Source: Alteromonas sp. BMJM2 (lineage in GTDB: Bacteria; Pseudomonadota; Gammaproteobacteria; Enterobacterales; Alteromonadaceae). From it: 64,000 bases of DNA. The notes under the pieces are model-generated. The model saw only the letters and a list, made by a program, of their open reading frames with translations. It ran no database searches and was not told the origin of the DNA. Shown here piece by piece: positions 42,855-49,954 of the stretch. Position 1 is the stretch's first letter. Every line of letters begins with the position of its first letter. The stretch spans positions 124,001 through 188,000 of the forward strand of contig NZ_JAPVOT010000007.1 in the NCBI RefSeq assembly GCF_027257845.1. The letters are read 5' to 3'. Position numbers and translations under genes: made by a program.

Positions 42855-43245
42855 CACTAAGCTCACTTTCATCAAATGAAAAAAACATCTCAACAGGATT
42901 TTCGAGCGACGTTGGCAACCACCACGTTTTATGTCTTTTCGATGAGTTGGAAGGCGTGTCTGCGATTACTCCCTCATCTTTTGATATGACAGCTTCACAT
43001 ACTTTTTTTCGTCTCAGCGCCGGTACGCTTTTTCTCATTTCCTTCAGTCCCACTAGACAGTTGACGACAGAGAGTCCACGGGCCTGACAAGGATCTTCCC
43101 AGTTCTCGTTGGGTTTTCTTTCGTAATGTGAAGTAAAGTCTTTTACTGAAGCATGTGTTCGATTGGTAAACCGAAAAATCCTCCCCTGATACCTGTAAGC
43201 GTCGGTAGGAGGACATTGTTCTGGATAATGGAGCGGCCAATTCAT
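42847..43245 (-). CDS. Uncharacterised small protein, first gene of a coupled pair
   Basis: 132 residues, not recognised. Trp/Tyr/Pro-rich N-terminus (MNWPLHYPEQCPPTDAYRYQ), a basic central part (GLKEMRKSVPALRRKKVCEA) and an acidic C-terminus (FFSFDESELSDV). No signal peptide or membrane helix. The stop overlaps the start of the next gene by 8 bases, pointing to fixed stoichiometry. A 152-base AT-rich gap upstream separates it from the helicase-linked operon, so it probably has its own promoter. Confidence 0.65.
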   Translation of the reverse strand: MNWPLHYPEQCPPTDAYRYQGRIFRFTNRTHASVKDFTSHYERKPNENWEDPCQARGLSVVNCLVGLKEMRKSVPALRRKKVCEAVISKDEGVIADTPSNSSKRHKTWWLPTSLENPVEMFFSFDESELSDV

Positions 43246-43397
43246 TACTAATTCCTTTTACTTCATTCCTTTAAACGTACTTACACAATGTAAAAATGCA
43301 AACACGTCATTATAATACACTAATTTCTAGTTTTTAGAAGGCGTAAAGTCAACACTGTAATTCACTCGGATAATAGCAAAAGGCATAGGCGCTTCTC

Positions 43398-43856
43398 TCA
43401 ATCGGATGATGCGATTTTCAGGTATTCAAGAGGCGATAATGAAGATTGTCTAAGGAATGCTGCAAACATCAAAATATGGAAGTCATTATCAATATGGGCC
43501 TTTAGCTCATAATACAATCGGTCTTCAAAGTCTAAGTCACCTATGAGCCTTATCATAGATAAGTCAGTTTCGGTATTCAGATGCTTGTGCTCCCTCGTTC
43601 GCGAAAGAATAAACTCTTCAATAACGCCTAACTGTTTCTCTTTTGACTCAATATCGAGTTTGTTGTGCATTACCTTGAAGCATTCCATAGCATGATGATT
43701 GAAAGCTTCTACCAATAAGTACTTTTCCGATGCAGCTTTACTCAAAAACGTTTTATTATCATTAATCAGAGTCTCAAGAGCCATTGAGTTATCTTTCTCA
43801 ATGGCCTCATAGACTGCTTTCAGAAGTACTTCAAGAACTAAAGTTAACTCGTTCAA
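43398..43856 (-). CDS. Uncharacterised helical protein downstream of the helicase-nuclease
   Basis: 152 residues if started at TTG 43856, which follows AGGAG at good spacing; a TTG at 43880 would add eight residues. All-helical and acidic, no known motif: LTLVLEVLLKAVYEAIEKDN, EAFNHHAMECFKVMHNKLD and DNDFHILMFAAFLRQSSLSP. It begins about 25 bases after the stop of the helicase-nuclease gene, so it was presumably a partner in the same operon. Confidence 0.6.
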   Translation of the reverse strand: MNELTLVLEVLLKAVYEAIEKDNSMALETLINDNKTFLSKAASEKYLLVEAFNHHAMECFKVMHNKLDIESKEKQLGVIEEFILSRTREHKHLNTETDLSMIRLIGDLDFEDRLYYELKAHIDNDFHILMFAAFLRQSSLSPLEYLKIASSD

Positions 43857-43882
43857 ATAAACTCCTGCTTTCCTTGGCAAAT

Positions 43883-45715
43883 TTAACGACCAATCATCGC
43901 AAACATTTTATCTAAGTAAACACTGCCGCCATCATCCATAAATAGTACGTGACGATTTTCGAGTTCATGCTTTTTGATTTTGTCACCAATATTCAGAAGA
44001 TCCGAGTAGTGAGTTGGCGATAGTACAAAGGCATTCAGTGTTAGCGAGGGCTCTCCGGCAGCAGCTTGCGAGGCTAAATCAGATTCAATTTTTTTGATTT
44101 CGCTATATAAACCAAGTTTAGGGTGGTCTAGATCCATATGTCTCAGTCCTTTAGGGTCAACGAAAGATAACCACTGCTCTCCTGAAGCGTCATCAACCAG
44201 CCAAAGTAAAAAGTCGGGATAAAAATTACCAGCCGTTGCGAAACCAATACCCTTACTTTTGGAATCTGCGTTTCTCAGCAGATATAAGCTACGCTCACCT
44301 ATGGCATCTCTACCCTGAGCACTGTTGTAGAAAGCTTGCAAATCCTCTACGAACTGAACTTCACTTGGTGCGTCGAAGGCCATAGGGCGCATTTTTAATG
44401 GTACGGCATCTTTATCTTCGAGTGATAACAACGGATAAAAGAGGTGGCGGTCAAAGCTGAGTGCGACCATATGAGGCGCATTCCATTTGCTTGCCTCACC
44501 CAAATCACCTTTAGCAACAAGCGCCTTAAGTGCTTCTAACTTTTTGAGATATTCATGGCCATCATCACTATCTTCCACTTCAAACTGATAAAGTTTGAGC
44601 ATAGAGCCGTGCTCATCATGCATCGGGATTACTTCATAAAACTGGCCTTCATATCCAGTTTTTAGTGCTTTATAAAAACGGTCAGTGTAATCACACAGCA
44701 AACGAATGAGTATATCTTCCAATCGTTTAATATCGGCTACACTTTTCGCTTTAAACTCAGACTCTGGCATATAGAGCGTGTACCAGTTTTGATCTCCTAA
44801 GCAAAAATCAATGAGTCTTTTCTTGTCTAAGCGAAGGTTGCTCCTGCTGCGCTGCTGTTTAAAAGCTTGCAACGCTAGGTAGATGCGATCAAAATCAAAT
44901 AGCGCAAAATGTGATTGATTTAGCTTTCCTTCATTCCGCACATTGGTTTGAAGGGCTGCATTACCAGCAGTAGTACTTATCGCTTCCAACCGGGGATACA
45001 TATCAAGTGCAATATGAGGCGTCTTTATCTTTCCATCAAACTCGGCAGGAATTTCGTATAACCAAGGAAAGTGCGTGCGCTTGAACCCAAGTTTCTGATT
45101 ATCCTTGTATCCATCTTTTAAAGCTAACGTCTTCAGTTTTTTTGACGGCAAATTAGGTTGAGTTGGGAAGTCCAGCTCAATGATTTCATCACTTGGCGTG
45201 ATACCCTTTTCTTTCAAATAATCCTTGAAGGCAGCCATGTAGTTAGCCCGCACGCCAAAAATATTCAATGTTTCGAGCTTATCTAAGTGTAAACCCTTCG
45301 GACGCTGGTTCGGCTCAGTACGCTTAAGTGAGTAACCCTTACCTTTCAGACGAACTCCACGACCAAACAACTGAATAATCTGAGAGCCTTCTCCTTGACC
45401 CATATTGAGCAATCCCATAGTAGATACGCGCCAACTACTCCAGCCTTCAGTAAACTTTCGAGAGCCGATTAGGACGTTTAACTTACTATCTTTGTCATTC
45501 AAGGTTCGGAACAAAGCCCTGCCAAAGTCATCTGACTCTGTATCAAAGCTATCGACATCTTCAGCCAACTTATAAAAACCAGAGTCATCGCCAATATTGA
45601 TTAGGCCAAAGAGATCAGCGTCACCAACACGCAAGGCGAGTTCACCTTTGCTGTTTTTGATATTGATAAGCTTAAGACGCTGATGTGAGTTTGCATTGAA
45701 TAACTTTTTCAATAT
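43883..45715 (-). pseudogene. Helicase-nuclease (type III restriction Res-like), C-terminal fragment
   Basis: A 609-codon open frame that lacks an N-terminus. It keeps the end of an SF2 helicase: motif V-like IGSRKFTEGWSSWR and motif VI QIIQLFGRGVRLKG. It ends in a probable PD-(D/E)xK nuclease site, FYPDFLLWLVDD followed by SFVDPKGLRH, as in type III Res subunits. The TTG at 45712 is not a true start: an ISAs1-type element is inserted 11 bases upstream. Removing the IS and one target copy lets the frame run on without a stop (NSVNLYSDILKK across the join). Walker A and DEAD motifs are nowhere in the window, and no methylase gene is present. Confidence 0.85.
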
Positions 45716-45725
45716 ATCACTGTAT
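45716..45725. repeat. IS target-site duplication, left copy
   Basis: ATCACTGTAT, repeated exactly at 46975-46984. Confidence 0.95.
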
Positions 45726-46974
45726 CAGGGCAAGATCATGAACATAAATTAGCCAGTTGTCATAACAAGTAGTATTACAGCTAGACGAATTATTGCGCCT
45801 GTGATCTTATACTCTCTTTTGCGGAGAGAGTCATGGACACAGGTGCGTTTGAGCAGTTCTTTGGTGAATTAGAAGATCCTCGCCAGTCGGCCAAGGTAGC
45901 ACATTTATTCACTGATATTTTATTCCTTGTGGTGTGTGCATCCATCGCCGGAGCAAAGGGATGGGAAGATATCGAAGACTTTGGTGACTTGCACTTTAAC
46001 TGGTTCACCGACAAAGGATTATTTAAGAATGGTTTGCCAGTCCACGACACCATAGCGCGCGTGGTATCCAGAATAGATAGCGAGCAGTTCCAGCGTTGCT
46101 TTATTGGCTGGATGCAGTCAGTGGCAGAGTTATCCGAGGGGCAGCTCATTGCGATTGATGGCAAACGGCTTTGCGGCTCTTACAACCGTGAGAACAGGCA
46201 ATCAGCCATCCACATGGTGAATGCCTTTGCGTCGGAAAATAACGTGGTATTGGGGCAGATTAAGACCCAGAATAAGTCGAATGAAATCACGGCCATTCCG
46301 GCTTTACTTAACCTGCTGGATATCAAAGGTTGTTTGATATCAATTGATGCGATGGGCTGCCAAACCGATATCGCAGAGCAAATTATCGATAGCGGCGGTG
46401 ATTACCTGCTGGCACTGAAAGGGAACCAAAAAGCGCTGCATGTTGCGGTGCGCAGCGCCCTTGCAGAGAGTGTTCATGAGGAAGTGATTTGCATTGAGAA
46501 AAGTCACGGCCGTGGCGAAGCCAGAGCGTATCATGTTATGGATGCTGCAACGTTAGCCGACACTTTTCCTGAATGGAAAGGACTAAAAAGCGTTGGTGTT
46601 ACACTAAGCTATCGGCAGACAAAAAACGGCCAAGAATCGCTAGAGTATCGATATTACATCAGCTCAGCAGTGCTAACAAAAGCTCGCTTTGCCAAGACAG
46701 TGCGCAGCCACTGGGCCGTTGAAAACAGCCTTCACTGGGTACTTGATGTGTCGATGAAGGAAGATGAATGCCAGATATATCGTGGCAATGCGGCTGAAAT
46801 ATTATCAGGTGCCAGAAAAATAGCCTTAAATATGCTCCGGGCAGAAACGACCAGAAAAATCAGTATTCCACGTAAACAAAAGCGAGCACATGGCAGCACT
46901 GCCTATCTGGAGCAAGTATTAACAGCGGGTTTGCGGGCGTTGAGCGATATTTAAGCATTCATGCTCTCGCCCTG
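45726..46974 (+). mobile_element. Complete ISAs1-family insertion sequence (1249 bp)
   Basis: Bounded by inverted repeats: CAGGGCAAGATCATGAA at 45726-45742, and at 46958-46974 a sequence whose complement reads CAGGGCGAGAGCATGAA (15 of 17 match). The flanking 10-bp duplication is perfect. It carries one intact transposase gene. Perfect target repeats and an intact gene suggest recent insertion. It separates the two parts of the helicase-nuclease gene. Confidence 0.95.
45833..46954 (+). CDS. ISAs1 family transposase
   Basis: 373-residue DDE transposase. The N-terminal DDE_Tnp_1-associated domain shows FFGELEDPRQSAKVAHLFTD and ILFLVVCASIAGAKGWEDIE. The catalytic core shows the first Asp in IAIDGKRLCGSY, the second in ISIDAMGCQTDIA, and the Glu-bearing HWAVENSLHWVLDVSMKEDE. 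The frame is complete from ATG to TAA within the IS ends, so the element is probably active. Confidence 0.95.
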   Translation: MDTGAFEQFFGELEDPRQSAKVAHLFTDILFLVVCASIAGAKGWEDIEDFGDLHFNWFTDKGLFKNGLPVHDTIARVVSRIDSEQFQRCFIGWMQSVAELSEGQLIAIDGKRLCGSYNRENRQSAIHMVNAFASENNVVLGQIKTQNKSNEITAIPALLNLLDIKGCLISIDAMGCQTDIAEQIIDSGGDYLLALKGNQKALHVAVRSALAESVHEEVICIEKSHGRGEARAYHVMDAATLADTFPEWKGLKSVGVTLSYRQTKNGQESLEYRYYISSAVLTKARFAKTVRSHWAVENSLHWVLDVSMKEDECQIYRGNAAEILSGARKIALNMLRAETTRKISIPRKQKRAHGSTAYLEQVLTAGLRALSDI

Positions 46975-46984
46975 ATCACTGTAT
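46975..46984. repeat. IS target-site duplication, right copy
   Basis: ATCACTGTAT, exact copy of 45716-45725. Confidence 0.95.
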
Positions 46985-47395
46985 AGGTTAACTGAATTAG
47001 TAAACTGGGGACTTTTAGCTATAAAAGGGAAGCTTTGGTAAATTTCTTTTGTATTTAAGTTTGAAAAAAATCGGTGTAACGCTATGACTTCGTTTTGTGC
47101 GTTTCCTATGACTTTTACAAGTGCAGATTTTATAGGGCTTTGAGGAGCTTTTTTTTCTTTTTCAATTTATATCCCTTATCTACATCCAAATCACTACTAA
47201 TTAAATAAACATCTCTTGATTCGATATAATTGAGTCATATGATGTGAATTTCGAATCTAGAGTGAAAAAGTTCTTGATTTTATAACGTCCACTTTGGGTC
47301 GAAAACTGCAGTTAATCCAGACTATCAAATAAATTCAAATATGTCTGCTTTTCGCTCGCTGTTGAATCTGAAAAGCTAAATCGTGAAGCTCCGCA
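46985..47395 (-). pseudogene. Decayed upstream part of the helicase-nuclease gene
   Basis: Minus-strand remnant in three pieces. 47166-46985 reads APQSPIKSALVKVIGNAQNE and ALHRFFSNLNTKEIY, and joins the main fragment in frame once the IS is removed. 47234-47160 reads DVYLISSDLDVDKGYKL in another frame; the switch is at an A8 run (47149-47156). 47395-47201 reads FSFSDSTASEKQTYLNLFDS, a TAA at 47312-47314, then LQFSTQSGRYKIKNFFTLDS; a second frameshift lies near 47225. The N-terminal ATPase lobe is missing beyond this. The pieces are consistent with one decayed gene; their joining is my reconstruction. Confidence 0.7.
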
Positions 47396-47515
47396 CTACG
47401 TACACAACAGACAGCCAGTTTTAATTTAGCTTTTTCACCAAAAGTGTGTAATTCAATTTACAAAATTCAAAGATTAGGAAAACACGTGTAAATAGTCTGA
47501 TTTAGTAAGACAAAA

Positions 47516-48298
47516 TCAATCCGTCCGCTTAATTTTCTCTATCCGTTTTTCAAAGCTGGGATGCGAACTCAACCAACTGTGTTGGCCCTTCAACTGAATA
47601 GCTAATTTTTCGAAAATGCTAATCATTGACGTACCATCACCATACTTTTTAGTCATACGTTCGTGAGCATAAAAGTCGGCCTCTAATTCCGCTTGCTGAG
47701 AGTAGCCTTGATTTAGTCCCAGCATTGCTCCCTGCACTATTATATCTGAGAGAGCAGAGATATCTCCAAGTACTGCAGTTAAGGTAACAAATACAATAGA
47801 AGAGCTTACAAGCGACTCCATAACATGGTTATGTTCAACGTGGCCTATCTCATGAAGCAATATTGCACTAAGTTCTTGATCAGTATCGGTGAGCACCACC
47901 ATACTATCGGTAATAATAATAGTACCATTTGCCAGAGCCATAGCATTCGCTTTACCACCCCATTGTCTAAATTCAAGCTTGTAATCTCGATTTCCATGGG
48001 TGTCTTTTGAGAGTAATAAGTTGAAAAGAGCACGTATTTTGCCCTGCTCTGCGTCGCTCAATTCAGAGGCCATGAACTCTAAATCATCTAATTCATTTAA
48101 ACTGCTTTCGTCCACAACCTCGTAAACCTGTTCGGGTAACGATTCTGATATTTTTTCGGCAAAATAGGGAACACCTTTGGTGTAAAACTGATAACCGCTC
48201 ATTAATACAATGGTTATTGTGGCAGCTAAAATTAATAGCCATTGCGTTCGTTTAGTCTGCTGGGATTGTTGGATTCTGCTTTGAATTGTTAAGCTCAT
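47516..48298 (-). CDS. M48 family membrane metalloprotease
   Basis: 260-residue zinc protease. One N-terminal membrane helix (LLILAATITIVLMSGYQFY) is followed by an extracytoplasmic peptidase domain with HEIGHVEHNHVMES (HExxH) and the third zinc ligand in AELEADFYAHERM. BepA/Loi-like M48 proteases act on misfolded envelope proteins; this one is shorter and lacks TPRs. The ATG at 48298 overlaps the TM2 gene by 47 bases. Last gene of a four-gene operon (DUF4177-yidD-TM2-M48). Confidence 0.9.
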   Translation of the reverse strand: MSLTIQSRIQQSQQTKRTQWLLILAATITIVLMSGYQFYTKGVPYFAEKISESLPEQVYEVVDESSLNELDDLEFMASELSDAEQGKIRALFNLLLSKDTHGNRDYKLEFRQWGGKANAMALANGTIIITDSMVVLTDTDQELSAILLHEIGHVEHNHVMESLVSSSIVFVTLTAVLGDISALSDIIVQGAMLGLNQGYSQQAELEADFYAHERMTKKYGDGTSMISIFEKLAIQLKGQHSWLSSHPSFEKRIEKIKRTD

Positions 48299-48647
48299 CT
48301 AGTATTTCTCGCATCACGTCAATGTTGTATTGCCTAACTATTTTTTGGCTATTAAATAATTGAGGCAATTCAATTAAGCACACAAGAACTATTAACACCC
48401 AACCATGATAAGAAATTAGTGCGAGGCCAATCAGCATCAATACTAAATTCACGACACCTCGCGCTACTTTTCCAAGATAAAAGTGATGCAAACCAGCCGC
48501 GAAAAAATAGTTGAGTACAGCGTAGGTATCGGGATCTTTTACCAACTGCTCTTCAAATTGATAGTACTGTTTTCTTAATTCTGCGCTGAGTTGCGCAGCT
48601 TTGTTTCTCAGCGCTTCTTCTTGTTCTCTAAGTGCTATATCGTCCAT
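48252..48647 (-). CDS. TM2 domain protein
   Basis: 131 residues. A helical N-terminus (EEALRNKAAQLSAELRKQYY) precedes a TM2 domain: AVLNYFFAAGLHHFYLGKVA then GVVNLVLMLIGLALISYHGW and a second hydrophobic stretch, VLIVLVCLIELPQLF. The GxHxFYLG motif is typical. Function unknown. It lies 12 bases after yidD and overlaps the M48 gene. Confidence 0.85.
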   Translation of the reverse strand: MDDIALREQEEALRNKAAQLSAELRKQYYQFEEQLVKDPDTYAVLNYFFAAGLHHFYLGKVARGVVNLVLMLIGLALISYHGWVLIVLVCLIELPQLFNSQKIVRQYNIDVMREILDELNNSKQNPTIPAD

Positions 48648-48659
48648 GTAAAAACCTTA

Positions 48660-48884
48660 TTAGTCTAGCGGATCTGACTTTACCGCAATACACTCTGGGT
48701 CATTGCAACGCCGGATTCGAGAAAAACCAAGATAAATGCCTTTCGTTAAGCCGTACTTTTCGATTGCTTGATATGTGTACTCAGAACATGTTGGAGTAAA
48801 GTTGCAGCTTATATTGAAATGAATTTGGGAGCCGCCACTCGTCTGGTATCGACGAATGGCAGAAAGTGCGACCCGTTTAAGCAC
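48660..48884 (-). CDS. yidD: YidD-family membrane protein insertion efficiency factor
   Basis: 74 residues. The YidD signature is clear: [17 protein letters not shown] with the conserved Cys, [15 protein letters not shown] with the second Cys group, and an N-terminal amphipathic helix ([13 protein letters not shown]). Normal yidD sits between rnpA and yidC; this copy is in an island, so it is likely an extra paralogue. GTG start at 48884; its first 8 bases overlap the DUF4177 gene. Confidence 0.9.
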   Translation of the reverse strand: MLKRVALSAIRRYQTSGGSQIHFNISCNFTPTCSEYTYQAIEKYGLTKGIYLGFSRIRRCNDPECIAVKSDPLD

Positions 48885-49101
48885 GCTTACGGCCGAGGGT
48901 TAATATTACGGCTTCTCGGCTCCAGAAAAGCATAAATCGCTTATTCTCGATAACTTGGAAAACAAGCTGCCAGCCATCTTGTGCTTCCATGTTAAGCGTT
49001 GCTTCTAGCTTTTTTAAAGGTAATCCACTTGAGCCGAGTAATAACGTCCCGCAACCACCTTCTACCACATGTATTATTTTATATTCGTCATATTGTGTCA
49101 T
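48877..49101 (-). CDS. DUF4177 domain protein
   Basis: 74 residues. The pattern [29 protein letters not shown], then a beta strand ([15 protein letters not shown]) is that of the small DUF4177 fold (a one-domain alpha/beta protein of unknown function). ATG at 49101 with GGGAAGA upstream. First gene of the operon leading to yidD. Confidence 0.8.
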   Translation of the reverse strand: MTQYDEYKIIHVVEGGCGTLLLGSSGLPLKKLEATLNMEAQDGWQLVFQVIENKRFMLFWSREAVILTLGRKRA

Positions 49102-49304
49102 AACATCTTCCCTGAAATTTTATATTTAACAATTGACTACGATATAGTAATTGACAAAAGGCGGCAACAATAATTCATTATGTTACATATAGGGCTGAGT
49201 AGTTCGTTCATTCATCGTTAAGTATTATTGTCAACGAAAAAACTATAGCTGTATTTGAGTCTGAGGGCGAAAAAGAAAGGTTCCGCATTGCCCACACGCG
49301 AGCT

Positions 49305-49778
49305 GTGTGCGTCGCAGAAACAAAACTGGACGACAAAAGCATTGAGAACGTAAGAGCCATAAATAATCGCAGAATAGAAGAGCGTAAACAGGTTGAGGAA
49401 GCACAGAGAAAGGCTAGTCTAGACACCGAATCTAGGAAAAATGAATATGACCATATAATTCTAACCACTGAATCTATTTCTCCATTTACAGTTCGCAAAC
49501 GGTTAGGAATAGTAACTGCCGAATACGTATATCGCTTTACTATTAGCTCTGGTTTTGCAGCCGCGATAGATAGTATCGGTGAAATTCGGCACTCGTCTAT
49601 GCAAAACACTCTCCAAGAAGCCCGGTCTACGGCTTTAGTCGAATTGAGGCGTGAAGCGTATAAATTAGGCGCTGATGCCGTTGTAGCAGTAGATTTAGAC
49701 TACAGTGAAATATCTGTTGCAGGAACTCCTTTGATGTTTCTCGTAGCGAGTGGGACCGCGATAGAAATTGAAAAATGA
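49305..49778 (+). CDS. YbjQ/UPF0145-like heavy-metal-binding domain protein
   Basis: 157 residues from a GTG at 49305. The C-terminal 100 residues are YbjQ-like: ILTTESISPFTVRKRLGIVT, IRHSSMQNTLQEARSTALVE and LGADAVVAVDLDYSEI. A charged helix (EERKQVEEAQRKASLDTESR) precedes it. The frame stays open upstream to 49203 and that stretch (IIVNEKTIAVFESEGEKERF) also looks coding. The true start may therefore be an unusual codon such as ATT near 49224, or the N-terminus may be truncated. Last gene of the island. Confidence 0.75.
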   Translation: MCVAETKLDDKSIENVRAINNRRIEERKQVEEAQRKASLDTESRKNEYDHIILTTESISPFTVRKRLGIVTAEYVYRFTISSGFAAAIDSIGEIRHSSMQNTLQEARSTALVELRREAYKLGADAVVAVDLDYSEISVAGTPLMFLVASGTAIEIEK

Positions 49779-49869
49779 CAAATTTAAAAGATTGAGTCAC
49801 AAAGCTTCACCAGTCTATTAGTGTCGCGATATCTATCGAAAAATATTTACCTTTAAACTAGGTAGCACT

Positions 49870-49890
49870 TCCCGCCAGCTCCACCAATTC
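49870..49890 (+). repeat. Right attachment site (attR)
   Basis: Second perfect copy of the 21-bp repeat of the tmRNA 3' end. No tmRNA body precedes it, confirming that it is the duplicated end made by integration. Confidence 0.92.
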
Positions 49891-49893
49891 ATA

Positions 49894-49919
49894 AAAAAGG
49901 CGTATTTACGCCTTTTTTT
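49894..49919. terminator. Original ssrA terminator, displaced; also faces the GGDEF-EAL gene
   Basis: AAAAAGGCGT / ACGCCTTTTT palindrome 4 bases after attR. Before integration it would have followed the tmRNA directly. It can still end transcription of the minus-strand regulator at 49955. Confidence 0.85.
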
Positions 49920-49954
49920 GTACCTGAAATTCAGTAAATTAAGGCCTTAGCAGC

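Larger units (their letters stand above)
38888..49890 (+). mobile_element. Genomic island integrated at the ssrA 3' end
   Basis: 11.0 kb bounded by two perfect copies of a 21-bp sequence covering the last 17 bases of tmRNA plus AATTC. A tyrosine integrase lies immediately inside the left end, the usual place. The cargo is accessory: uncharacterised genes, a decayed helicase-nuclease, an intact IS, and a YidD/TM2/M48 operon. There are no phage structural, replication or conjugation genes, so it looks like an integrative element that cannot move between cells by itself. Excision would depend on the integrase and an absent or unrecognised excisionase. Confidence 0.9.

Noticed and set aside
43883-47395. 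Functional type III restriction-modification system
   Set aside because: The helicase-nuclease lacks its N-terminal ATPase lobe, is cut by an IS, and no methylase gene is present in the island.
38888-49890. Prophage or conjugative element
   Set aside because: Apart from the integrase there are no capsid, tail, terminase, replication or transfer genes; it fits a small integrative island.
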